Shown one piece after another: positions 15,524 to 22,084 of a DNA stretch of 45,420 nucleotides; the first letter of the stretch is position 1, and each line of letters starts with the position of its first letter. The position numbers and the translations under genes are program-made. The stretch is taken from positions 1 to 45,420 of the forward strand of contig URCS01000008.1 in assembly GCA_900546455.1 (NCBI GenBank), in the 5' to 3' direction. Origin of the DNA: an uncultured Collinsella sp. Lineage in GTDB: Bacteria; Actinomycetota; Coriobacteriia; Coriobacteriales; Coriobacteriaceae. The notes under the pieces are model-generated. The model ran no database searches. It saw only the letters and a list, made by a program, of their open reading frames with translations, and was not told where the DNA came from.

Positions 15524-15590
15524 GGGACAGTCTTAAATGACCAGTTGTTTAAGACCGTCCCAAAAAAGCTCGTTGTTTGGGACGGTCTTT
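15524..15590 (-). repeat. Three-arm repeat able to form two competing hairpins
   Basis: Arm A (15524-15537, GGGACAGTCTTAAA) and arm C (15579-15590, GGGACGGTCTTT) are both complementary to the middle arm B (15548-15561, TTTAAGACCGTCCC). Thus A-B (13/14) and B-C (11/11) exclude each other. In the ECF transcript the B-A hairpin ends about 10 nt before the ecfA ribosome site. Confidence 0.5.
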
Positions 15591-15608
15591 GGTGGTGAAG
15601 CACGGAGA

Positions 15609-15709
15609 CGGCTTTACGAGGGGCCCCAGGTTGGCGCGAAAGAGGAGCGAAGCGTACTTGGGTACGCGAGCGTCGAATGAACGCCAAGATGGGGTGGCTC
15701 GTAAAGCCG
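15609..15709. repeat. Nested inverted repeat after the S-component gene
   Basis: Outer arms CGGCTTTACGAG (15609-15620) and CTCGTAAAGCCG (15698-15709) are perfect and continue imperfectly (CCCCA/TGGGG, TTGGCG/CGCCAA). The centre holds a small hairpin GCGTAC...GTACGC around 15651-15667. It lies 7 nt downstream of the S-component stop in the operon. Confidence 0.55.
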
Positions 15710-15715
15710 AGCGGG

Positions 15716-16288
15716 TTAGTTGAGCCTAAGGGCCTTCTGGATGGGCAAGTAGAGGGCACCGACCAGAATGGCGTTAAAGACGGCGGTCATGGCGACCACG
15801 GGCAGCATAGCGGCAGCGAGCTCGCCCACCACGCCGAGCATAGCCATCTTGATAACCATGAAGATAACGCCCGAGACAAAGGTGGTCACGAAGGTTGCGA
15901 CGATGGCGATGGCAGGCTTAACCTGCCCGTTCTTGCCAGCGGCGTTGACGATGGCGGCCATGAGCATAGCGGCGATGCCCTCGGCGGCAAAATCGACGAA
16001 CGGCGAGGTGGTGGTGATCTGGATCACGGCGGCCGAGATGAGGCCGATGACGAGCGCCTGGCCAATATTGGGGCGAACGACCAGGATAGTGAGGCAGAAG
16101 GCCGAGATGATGAACTCGGGGCTGATCATGCCGCCCGAGATGCCCGAGATGGCCTTGCCAACAGTGAAGTTGAGGATGAAGCCGGCGGCAAGCAGGATGG
16201 CGAGCAGGACAAGGGCGCGGACATCGAGCTTGCCGCGGTCGGCGGTCTGGACGGTACGGGGCTGGGTGGCGGTGGTGTTCTGGGACAT
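15716..16288 (-). CDS. ECF transporter substrate-binding (S) component, predicted tryptophan-specific
   Basis: 190 aa. A polar N-terminus with Thr/Gln is followed by about six hydrophobic segments: VLLAILLAAGFILNF, then GISGGMISPEFIISAF, a Gly/Ser/Thr-rich loop ITTTSPFVDFAAEG and three more helices. This is the size and shape of an S component, and it heads the operon with fused ATPases and EcfT. The GG-M-x-PEF element recalls the TrpP tryptophan transporter group as I remember it. The stronger evidence for tryptophan is the Trp-rich leader peptide and attenuator upstream. The start at 16288 (MSQNTTATQ) has GAAAGGA about 9 nt upstream; the longer frame above it is the untranslated leader. Confidence 0.8.
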   Translation of the reverse strand: MSQNTTATQPRTVQTADRGKLDVRALVLLAILLAAGFILNFTVGKAISGISGGMISPEFIISAFCLTILVVRPNIGQALVIGLISAAVIQITTTSPFVDFAAEGIAAMLMAAIVNAAGKNGQVKPAIAIVATFVTTFVSGVIFMVIKMAMLGVVGELAAAMLPVVAMTAVFNAILVGALYLPIQKALRLN

Positions 16289-16362
16289 GGTGAAAATCCT
16301 TTCGGAAGGGGGTGTAAGAGAAAAGCGGAGGCGCGTGATGCGAATGCGATCGGGCTCGAGAT

Positions 16363-16395
16363 AGAAAAAGGCCCCCGGTCGAAACCGGAGGCCTT
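16363..16395 (-). terminator. Attenuator terminator before the S-component gene
   Basis: On the minus strand AAGGCC-T-CCGGT pairs with ACCGG-G-GGCCTT around a TTCG loop and is followed by a T-run (complement of the A-run near 16364-16369). It stands between the Trp leader peptide and the S-component start, where it would cut expression when it forms. Confidence 0.8.
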
Positions 16396-16431
16396 CCAAT
16401 CACCTAGAGCGCAAAAACAGGCGTGAGGGAC

Positions 16432-16500
16432 TCACCGTCGACCGATCGTATTCGCATCACGCCACCACCAGTTGTTGAGAGACTTCATCGTGTTCTTCAT
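16432..16500 (-). CDS. Tryptophan-rich leader peptide
   Basis: 22 aa: MKNTMKSLNN, then three Trp (residues 11-13), then RDANTIGRR and a TGA stop at 16432. AAAGGAG lies about 9 nt before the ATG at 16500, so it should be translated. Three consecutive UGG codons in so short a peptide, followed by a strong terminator and a transporter operon, are the hallmark of a trp-type attenuator. The peptide itself probably has no function beyond sensing charged tRNA-Trp. Confidence 0.8.
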   Translation of the reverse strand: MKNTMKSLNNWWWRDANTIGRR

Positions 16501-16585
16501 ATCGGTGGCTCCTTTCGTGATGCCGTGGCGCAGTAGCACCTGATTGCTGTTGCGCTGCACTATAGCACAGCAAAGTGTTTGCGGG

Positions 16586-16608
16586 GAAATCTTTTTTGAA
16601 AAGATTTC
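16586..16608. repeat. Perfect 10-bp inverted repeat upstream of the Trp leader
   Basis: GAAATCTTTT (16586-16595) and AAAAGATTTC (16599-16608) are separated by TTG. It lies about 90 nt upstream of the leader peptide ATG, in the promoter zone, so an operator is possible. On the minus strand TATAGT (near 16560) could be a -10 downstream of it. Confidence 0.4.
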
Positions 16609-16620
16609 AGCGGTGTTTCC

Positions 16621-16673
16621 CACTGGTCAAAAAGGCAGGCGGGACGAACCGTGCCATCCCGCCCGCACCAGTG
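16621..16673 (-). terminator. Terminator after the C69 peptidase gene, enclosed by outer arms
   Basis: On the minus strand GCGGGCGGGA (complement of 16657-16666) pairs with TCCCGCCTGC and is followed by a T-run (complement of 16629-16633). Outer arms CACTGGT (16621-16627) and ACCAGTG (16667-16673) enclose the hairpin, the same nested plan seen elsewhere in the window. Confidence 0.7.
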
Positions 16674-16678
16674 AGGGA

Positions 16679-18642
16679 TTACTCCTTGTTGCGGCGATAG
16701 AGGATATAACCGCCTGCGGAGATGACGGCAACGCCAGCGATGGCGAATGCGGCCACCATGCGGCCATCAAAACGATCGCCAGTGGTGGGCAGGCCGCCCT
16801 TGGTGTTCGTCTTGTTGGTGGTTACCGTGGTCGTGGTGTTGTCCGACTTGCCAGGCTTCTCAGGCTTGACAGCGGGCTGCTCGGGCTTAGTGGGCTGCTC
16901 AGGCTGCTCGGGGGTGCTGGGCTGTTCGGGCTTACCGGGCTGCTCGGGAGTGCCGGGCTGATCCGGGGTGACCGGGTCGGTGGCAAGGACGTCCTTGGCG
17001 TAGGTGATGGACTCCTTGAGGCCCTTGGTCTCGGTGTTCAGGTCGCTCGGGGTGAAGCGCTCGTCAAAGTTTCCGGCCTTCTGATAAGCGCGCATCTCCT
17101 GGAGCAGGGCCTTGCACTTCTTGTAGGTGTTCTCGGTGGCAGCCTTGCCTGCCTTGTTGGCCAGAGCGGTGCGACCCTCGGTGGTCGTCTCGGCCAGCAT
17201 AGCGGCGTCAACTTCCTTGTTCTGCTCGATGAGCTCGTTCTGGAGCGCGTCGAGGTAGGTGCGGACACTGGTACCAAGGGTGTCAGGGTTCTCAAAGCAG
17301 AGCGAGCTGATGTCCATGAGGACGTAGTTAATGGAGTTCTCGGGCTCCTCGTTGTACACGACGTCTTTCGCATTGCAGTGGTCGAAGGAGACGGTCTGAT
17401 CGCTGAAGTAGGGGCTAACTTCAGTTATCAGAGCGGAGTACAGCGGGATGGCGACAGAGTACGCGGCACGGGAGAGCATTTCCCACTGGATGGTAGCGAC
17501 TTCGGGATCATACCCGCGACGAATCTGGAAGAGATTGATCTCGGTGTTGCGCTCGCTGCCGATGCAATAAACGCCATCAGTGTTCGCGTTGAGACCAGGG
17601 ACGTTCTCTCCGCGGTTGCCGAAGGCACGAATCAGCTCAAAGGTGCTCCAACCAGACTTGCCAGGCTTGAAGAACAGAGGCTGGATTTCGCTGACCATAG
17701 CTCCCTTTTGGACGGGTTTTCCATCCTTATCGGTGATAGTTTTAATTTCGTAATCCGTGCCTTCGGTCAGCTGACTAGCAAAATAATGGCGGCCTTGCAC
17801 ATAGCGGGACCATTGGTTAACGCCAGAATCGGCGAGGCTTTCGCCATACGTTTGGGCGACATCGAATTTACCGTCAGCGGAGTATTTGGCGAAACCCTTC
17901 TCCACGGGCATGGACTCGATGTCCTTGGAGTGCAGGCAGTTCTCAGTATCGTTCAGGTCGACATCGTAGTTGAGGCTGCCGATGTTGGGGTTGAGTGAGG
18001 CGACGTCGTCGGCCAGCTTCATGGCAATCCATTGATGGGCAGAAAGCGTGGCGAACAGCAGGTCTCGTTGTTGTCGGCGATAATGATCTGGTCGTTAGTG
18101 CAAGTGCCCTGCTCGTCGATCAGGCTGCCGAGGAGCTCGACGCCCTCGCGGGCATTGGCGCTCTGGCCCAGGATGACGCTGCCGTAGCTGTACTCGCCGA
18201 TGCCGGTAGCCTCATCGATTGGGTCTGCTGCTTTGGCATCCTCGTTATAGGAGGTGCTCAGCGTAGCGGAGCAAGAGACACCCTTCTCGTTGATACCGGC
18301 TTCGGAGTAGGCGTCGGTGTGGCCCTCCCAATTGGAGGGATGGTCACGTACGTAGCTGTAGCGATATGTAGGCTTATTCGAAGTGTATTCGAAAGCAGAC
18401 TCATTCGAGCTGTACGTAAAGCCGGCTTCGTGGGCGGGTTCGATGCCATAGTGCTTGAGATAGCGCTTGCCAAAGTCCTCGGCACGGCCATAGTACGTGT
18501 TGCCGTCCGCCGTGAGCTTGCCGCCCATGTAGATCTGCGTGCAGGCGAGCGCAGACGTCGGCATGGACATGATGGTTGCAGCTCCAAAGGCGAGGCCTAT
18601 GCCAAGCTTTTTGAGCGCGTTGACGGGGTGAGTTTTCCTCAT
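16679..18642 (-). pseudogene. LPxTG-anchored C69-family dipeptidase, split by a one-base frameshift
   Basis: The 5' part (18642 to 18019) has a signal peptide ending PTSALA, then the catalytic N-terminal Cys (ACTQIYMGGK), the Ntn-hydrolase nucleophile of family C69/PepD. It reads to IIIADNNET and then leaves the frame. The family motif continues in the other frame as LFATLSAHQWIAMKLADD, so one base is missing at about 18058-18061 (TGCTG where TGGCTG would encode the expected Trp). The 3' part (to 16679) completes the domain, then a Pro/Glu/Gln/Lys repeat (about 16860-16975), and a sorting signal LPTTG, hydrophobic segment and YRRNKE tail. The repaired protein would be about 654 aa, sortase-anchored, cutting dipeptides at the surface. 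The lesion may be a real mutation or a sequencing error. Confidence 0.85.
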
Positions 18643-18877
18643 TTTCCCTCCCAGCGTGCGAAAGCCCTCTGTCGCCAGAGGGCTTCAGCCAATAAAGACA
18701 CCCCATTAGCGTAACGAACTGGAAACAATATTCATCTATGAAAGAAACTTACTCGATAAGCGTAATGAAATATGCGATGAGTGGTTAATTATACTCGGTT
18801 TGTAGCTTTACTTTAATAAAGACGTCCTGCAATTACATTACCTGAATAAAGCGCCTTGCACGGGGCGCAAAGAAAAT
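18643..18877 (-). other. AT-rich upstream region of the C69 peptidase gene
   Basis: No gene is visible. On the minus strand GGGAGGG precedes the ATG at 18642. Just upstream is a perfect 10-bp hairpin AAGCCCTCTG (18662-18671) / CAGAGGGCTT (18676-18685) that could act as an attenuator or stabiliser. Further upstream the DNA becomes AT-rich (about 18715-18840), as expected of a promoter. Confidence 0.45.
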
Positions 18878-18912
18878 CCCCCGCTGTTTGGCAAATGCAT
18901 AAACAGCAGGGG
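18871..18912 (-). terminator. Terminator after the lipid kinase and small membrane protein genes
   Basis: On the minus strand CCCCTGCTGTTT (complement of 18901-18912) pairs with AAACAGCGGGGG (complement of 18878-18889), with one mismatch, and is followed by ATTTTCTTT. It is 37 nt beyond the stop of the 30-residue protein, which supports that reading frame as the true end of the operon. Confidence 0.75.
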
Positions 18913-18948
18913 AGACGATAATTGGATGAATATCATACCAATGTGGAA

Positions 18949-19041
18949 TTACTTCTTCCGGCGGTGGATCACGTTGATCGCATAGCCGACGAGCATGGCC
19001 AAAACGATGATGATAAAGCCGAGCAGGGGATTGTCGTTCAT
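18949..19041 (-). CDS. Small single-span membrane protein, 30 residues
   Basis: It starts MNDNPLLG, has one hydrophobic span of about 17 residues (FIIIVLAMLVGYAINVI) and ends HRRKK, so the C-terminus should be cytoplasmic by the positive-inside rule. AGGAGG lies 5 nt before the ATG at 19041, and the gene starts 9 nt after the stop of the lipid kinase, with a terminator just beyond. No family is recognised. Strong ribosome site, operon position and terminator argue that it is a real small gene, perhaps anchoring or modulating the kinase at the membrane. Confidence 0.65.
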   Translation of the reverse strand: MNDNPLLGFIIIVLAMLVGYAINVIHRRKK

Positions 19042-19050
19042 AGGGTCCTC

Positions 19051-19968
19051 CTATTTTCCGAGCGGGGAGAATTCGTCGACGATGAGGTCGAGGCATTGCG
19101 GAAGCGCGCGGGCTCCAAAGACGCCCGAATTGCTGGAGATAATCTCGCCATCGAACTGCATGCCCAGCGACGGGGTGCAGGTGATCTTGGCTTCCTTGGT
19201 CTGGATGATCTTGAACTGCGGGCGGCCGAGTACCTTGCCGGCGGGGTCGAGTGCGGCGGTGATCACAGTCGGTAGAAGCTGCACAGTTTTTACGGGTTCG
19301 ATGACCGCAATGTCGACCATGCCATCGTTCATACGGCAGTCGGGGAACAGGTTGATGTCGTTTTGGATGACCGAGGTGTTGCCGGCCATGCAGCAGATGC
19401 CGTCGAGCTCCTCGACAATGCCGTCATGCTCAATCGTAAAGTGCGCTACCGTAGGGTTGGGCGTGGCGAGCGCAGAGAGGAAGTAGGCGATCTCGCCGAT
19501 GTCGTTTTTGGTGGGGGCGGCCTTCATCATGATTTCGGCGTCGAAACCCGAGCCGGCGATGATGATGAAGCCGTGGCGCTTCTCGTTGCCGTTCTCGTCG
19601 AGCCAAAAGAGCTCGCCCATGTCGACTTTGACCGTGCGACCGGCACGGCAAGCCTTGGCAAGCGCCGCTGCCTCGGGGGCATTACCGATGTTGTTGAAGA
19701 ACAGGCAGGCCGTACCGGAGGGGAAGACGAGCGTGGGGACACCGCATCCGCGCATCTGGTCGAGCACGTTGGAGACAGTGCCGTCGCCGCCCGAAACGAC
19801 CACGCGGTCAAACTCGCGCACGTCTGCCACGGCGTCCTCGGGTTCCATGCCATCGCCGATAAAGCGCATCACGACCTCGTCGCCGCCCTGTGCAAGGGCG
19901 TGCGTGAATGCGAAGATTTCATCTGAGCTGGGGCCCGATGCCGGGTTGTGGATGATAAGGCAGCGCAT
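19051..19968 (-). CDS. Diacylglycerol kinase-family lipid kinase
   Basis: 305 aa. The DAGK catalytic domain opens RCLIIHNPASG, with the nucleotide loop SGGDGTVSNVLDQM (about residue 58-71) and FPSGTACLF in place of the common P-x-GT-x-N. The C-terminal beta-sandwich has AGSGFDAEIM, MNDGMVDIAVIE and MQFDGEI. Members phosphorylate diacylglycerol or related lipids at the inner membrane face and recycle lipid for phosphatidic acid. Substrate is not settled by sequence. The ATG at 19968 has only a weak upstream site. It is followed by the 30-residue membrane protein. Confidence 0.85.
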   Translation of the reverse strand: MRCLIIHNPASGPSSDEIFAFTHALAQGGDEVVMRFIGDGMEPEDAVADVREFDRVVVSGGDGTVSNVLDQMRGCGVPTLVFPSGTACLFFNNIGNAPEAAALAKACRAGRTVKVDMGELFWLDENGNEKRHGFIIIAGSGFDAEIMMKAAPTKNDIGEIAYFLSALATPNPTVAHFTIEHDGIVEELDGICCMAGNTSVIQNDINLFPDCRMNDGMVDIAVIEPVKTVQLLPTVITAALDPAGKVLGRPQFKIIQTKEAKITCTPSLGMQFDGEIISSNSGVFGARALPQCLDLIVDEFSPLGK

Positions 19969-20066
19969 ACTTACGTTCCCGTTCTGTGACTAACCGAGTA
20001 TAGTTGTAAGGCAATGCCGATATCCTACCCGTGTTTTTCGGGCCTAACCTTATTCGATGGGTTGAT

Positions 20067-21200
20067 ATGTACATTTCCACACATCAGGCTCTACTCGACT
20101 TTTGCCAGCGCGCCCGTGAGTTCGACGCGATTGCCGTCGATACCGAGTTTTTGCGCGAGCGCACGTTCCATCCGCGTCTGTGTTTGGTTCAGATTGCCAC
20201 CCCTGCCGAGAGCGTAGCGGTCGATCCCCTGGTAATCGACGACCTATCGCCGCTGGCCGAGCTTATGGCCGACGAGAGCGTGACCAAGGTCTTTCACGCG
20301 TGCTCGCAGGATATGGAGGTCATGCTCCATACCGTAGGCGTGCTGCCGCGTCCGATTTTTGACACGCAGGTGGCCGCCGCCTTTTTGGGCGAGCGCCAGC
20401 AGATTTCGTATGGCGCGCTTGTTCAGACGTTCTGCGGTGTATCGCTGCCCAAGACCGAGTCGCTGACCGACTGGTCGCGCCGCCCGCTGACCGATAAGCA
20501 GATTGAGTACGCGATCGATGACGTCAAGTATCTGATCGTGGCCTATACCGAGATGATGAGCCGCCTGCGCGAGCTGGGCCGCGTGGACTGGGTGCTCGAC
20601 GAGCTGCGCCCGCTGGCTGACGAGTCGCACTATCGCGCCGATCGCCACGAGGCGTTCCGCAAGGTCAAACGCATCAACTCGTGCAGTCGTCACCAGCTGG
20701 GTATCGCGCGCGAGCTCGCCGCCTGGCGCGAGGACCGCGCCGAGCGCCGCAACATCCCGCGCAAATGGGTCATGTCCGACGACACGCTGCTTGCGCTCGT
20801 TAAACGCAATCCCGTGCGCGTTGAGGAGTTCCGCAGCATTCGCGGTACCGATCAGTTGGGGGAGCGCGACGTGGACGGTGCGCTCATGGCCATCAAGCGC
20901 GGCGCAAGCTGCCCGCACGATCGCCTGCCGCTCATGGTGCGCGGGCATCGCCAGATCTCTCCGGAGTTGGAGAGCGTGACGGATCTCATGTACGCGCTCA
21001 TCCGCCTGGTTGCCGAACGCTCGGGAGTGGCGACCTCGGTCATTGCCTCGCGCGATGACCTGGCCGACTACATTGAGCATCCCGAGCAGAGCCCCTTGCG
21101 CGAAGGCTGGCGCTTTGAGCTTGTGGGCTCGCGCCTGGACGATCTGCTCTCGGGCAACATGGGGTTGACGGTCAAAGATGGCAAAATTGAATTGCTGTAA
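20067..21200 (+). CDS. rnd: Ribonuclease D-like 3'-5' exoribonuclease
   Basis: 377 aa. The DEDDy exonuclease domain fills the first ~180 residues: DTE (25-27, motif I), FHACSQDMEVM (motif II) and YAIDDVKYL (motif III with the catalytic Tyr and Asp). A helical middle and an HRDC-like domain follow (about 210-290, LGIARELAAWREDRAERRNIPRKWVMSDDTLL in outline). Length matches E. coli RNase D (about 375). Role: trimming 3' ends of tRNA and other stable RNAs. The ATG at 20067 was chosen because the protein then begins at the fold; its ribosome site is weak. TATAGT near 19999 is a possible -10. Confidence 0.9.
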   Translation: MYISTHQALLDFCQRAREFDAIAVDTEFLRERTFHPRLCLVQIATPAESVAVDPLVIDDLSPLAELMADESVTKVFHACSQDMEVMLHTVGVLPRPIFDTQVAAAFLGERQQISYGALVQTFCGVSLPKTESLTDWSRRPLTDKQIEYAIDDVKYLIVAYTEMMSRLRELGRVDWVLDELRPLADESHYRADRHEAFRKVKRINSCSRHQLGIARELAAWREDRAERRNIPRKWVMSDDTLLALVKRNPVRVEEFRSIRGTDQLGERDVDGALMAIKRGASCPHDRLPLMVRGHRQISPELESVTDLMYALIRLVAERSGVATSVIASRDDLADYIEHPEQSPLREGWRFELVGSRLDDLLSGNMGLTVKDGKIELL

Positions 21201-21264
21201 GGAAGCCTAGCCGCTTGAGTGGGTAGAATGCCTCCAACGTGTAACTCGATTCGGAGGAATTCGC

Positions 21265-21969
21265 ATGCCTTATTACTATGGATACGGCTTTGGCATCGAC
21301 CCGCTGTACCTGCTGGTTGTTCTTGTCTGCACGGTGATTGGTCTTGCCGCACAGAACTATATCAACTCGACGTACAAAACCTGGTCCAAGGTTCGCTCGG
21401 ACGGCGACACGGGCGCCACGGTCGCTCGCCGCATGCTCGACGCCAACGGCTGCAACGCCGTGGGTATCAAGGGTGTCGCCGGCGAGCTCACCGACCATTA
21501 CAACCCGCAGGACAATAACCTGTATCTCTCGGATGCCAACCGTTCGGGCGGGTCGGTCGCAAGCGTTGCCGTCGCCTGCCACGAGGCGGGCCATGCCGCC
21601 CAGCGTCAAAGCGGTTACGCCATGATGAAGGTTCGCACCGCCCTCGTGCCGGTCGTCAACTTTACCCAGAACACCTGGACCATCGTGTTGCTCTTGGGCC
21701 TGTTTATGAACATCGCGGGACTCACGACCCTCGCACTGATCTTCTTCTCGTTTAGCGTGCTGTTCCAACTGGTTACGCTGCCGGTTGAGATTGATGCCAG
21801 CCGGCGTGCCGTGGCGTATATTGAGCAGTCGGGTATGAGCTCCAAGCAGGTCAACGGTGCCAAGAAGGTGCTGACGGCCGCCGCGCTTACCTATGTGGCT
21901 GCGGCGCTCACCTCGATTATTCAGCTGCTCTATCTTATGGCTCGCTACAACAGAAACTCCAACCGATAA
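21265..21969 (+). CDS. Membrane zinc metallopeptidase, YugP family
   Basis: 234 aa. An N-terminal hydrophobic segment (about residues 12-30) is followed by a cytoplasmic domain with the zinc-binding HEAGH at 106-110, then hydrophobic segments at about 130-165 and 205-225. DNNLYLSDANRSGGSVASVAVACHEAGHAAQ is outlined here by its key elements, the D-N-x-Y-LS strand and the HEAGH helix; the third ligand is probably in the EIDASRRA helix. Biological substrates of this family are unknown; membrane-protein quality control is often assumed. GGAGGAATT lies just before the ATG. Confidence 0.88.
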   Translation: MPYYYGYGFGIDPLYLLVVLVCTVIGLAAQNYINSTYKTWSKVRSDGDTGATVARRMLDANGCNAVGIKGVAGELTDHYNPQDNNLYLSDANRSGGSVASVAVACHEAGHAAQRQSGYAMMKVRTALVPVVNFTQNTWTIVLLLGLFMNIAGLTTLALIFFSFSVLFQLVTLPVEIDASRRAVAYIEQSGMSSKQVNGAKKVLTAAALTYVAAALTSIIQLLYLMARYNRNSNR

Positions 21970-21985
21970 CAAATGGGACAGGCAG

Positions 21986-22015
21986 GCGCCGCGGGGATTC
22001 GTGTCCCCGCGGCGC
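21986..22015. terminator. Strong hairpin between YugP-type peptidase and xseA
   Basis: GCGCCGCGGGGA (21986-21997) pairs perfectly with TCCCCGCGGCGC (22004-22015) around TTCGTG. No T-run follows, so it may not terminate well. TACTAT (22018-22023) directly after it could be a -10 for xseA. Confidence 0.45.
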
Positions 22016-22084
22016 TGTACTATGTGTTGGACTTGAATTTGCGCAGGGCCGGAGCCCATGTGCACGATGACGAAAGGAGGCTGC

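Larger units (their letters stand above)
16333..16500 (-). promoter_or_regulatory. Tryptophan-codon transcription attenuator of the ECF operon
   Basis: In transcript order: a leader peptide with Trp-Trp-Trp (codons at 16470-16462); a leader segment CGGTCGA (complement of 16438-16444); the terminator (16395-16366); and a segment beyond it. CGGTCGA is complementary to TCGACCG in the terminator 3' half (complement of 16376-16382). If a ribosome stalls on the Trp codons, CGGTCGA is free to open the terminator. If it runs to the stop at 16432 it covers that segment and the terminator forms. This is classical attenuation logic inferred from sequence. A separate 21-nt inverted repeat (16333-16353 with 16442-16462, one mismatch) brackets the terminator. 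Confidence 0.75.

Noticed and set aside
15502..16399. Longer S-component start at 16399
   Set aside because: The extra 37 residues overlap the attenuator terminator, have no ribosome site and no hydrophobic or conserved character; 16288 has GAAAGGA.
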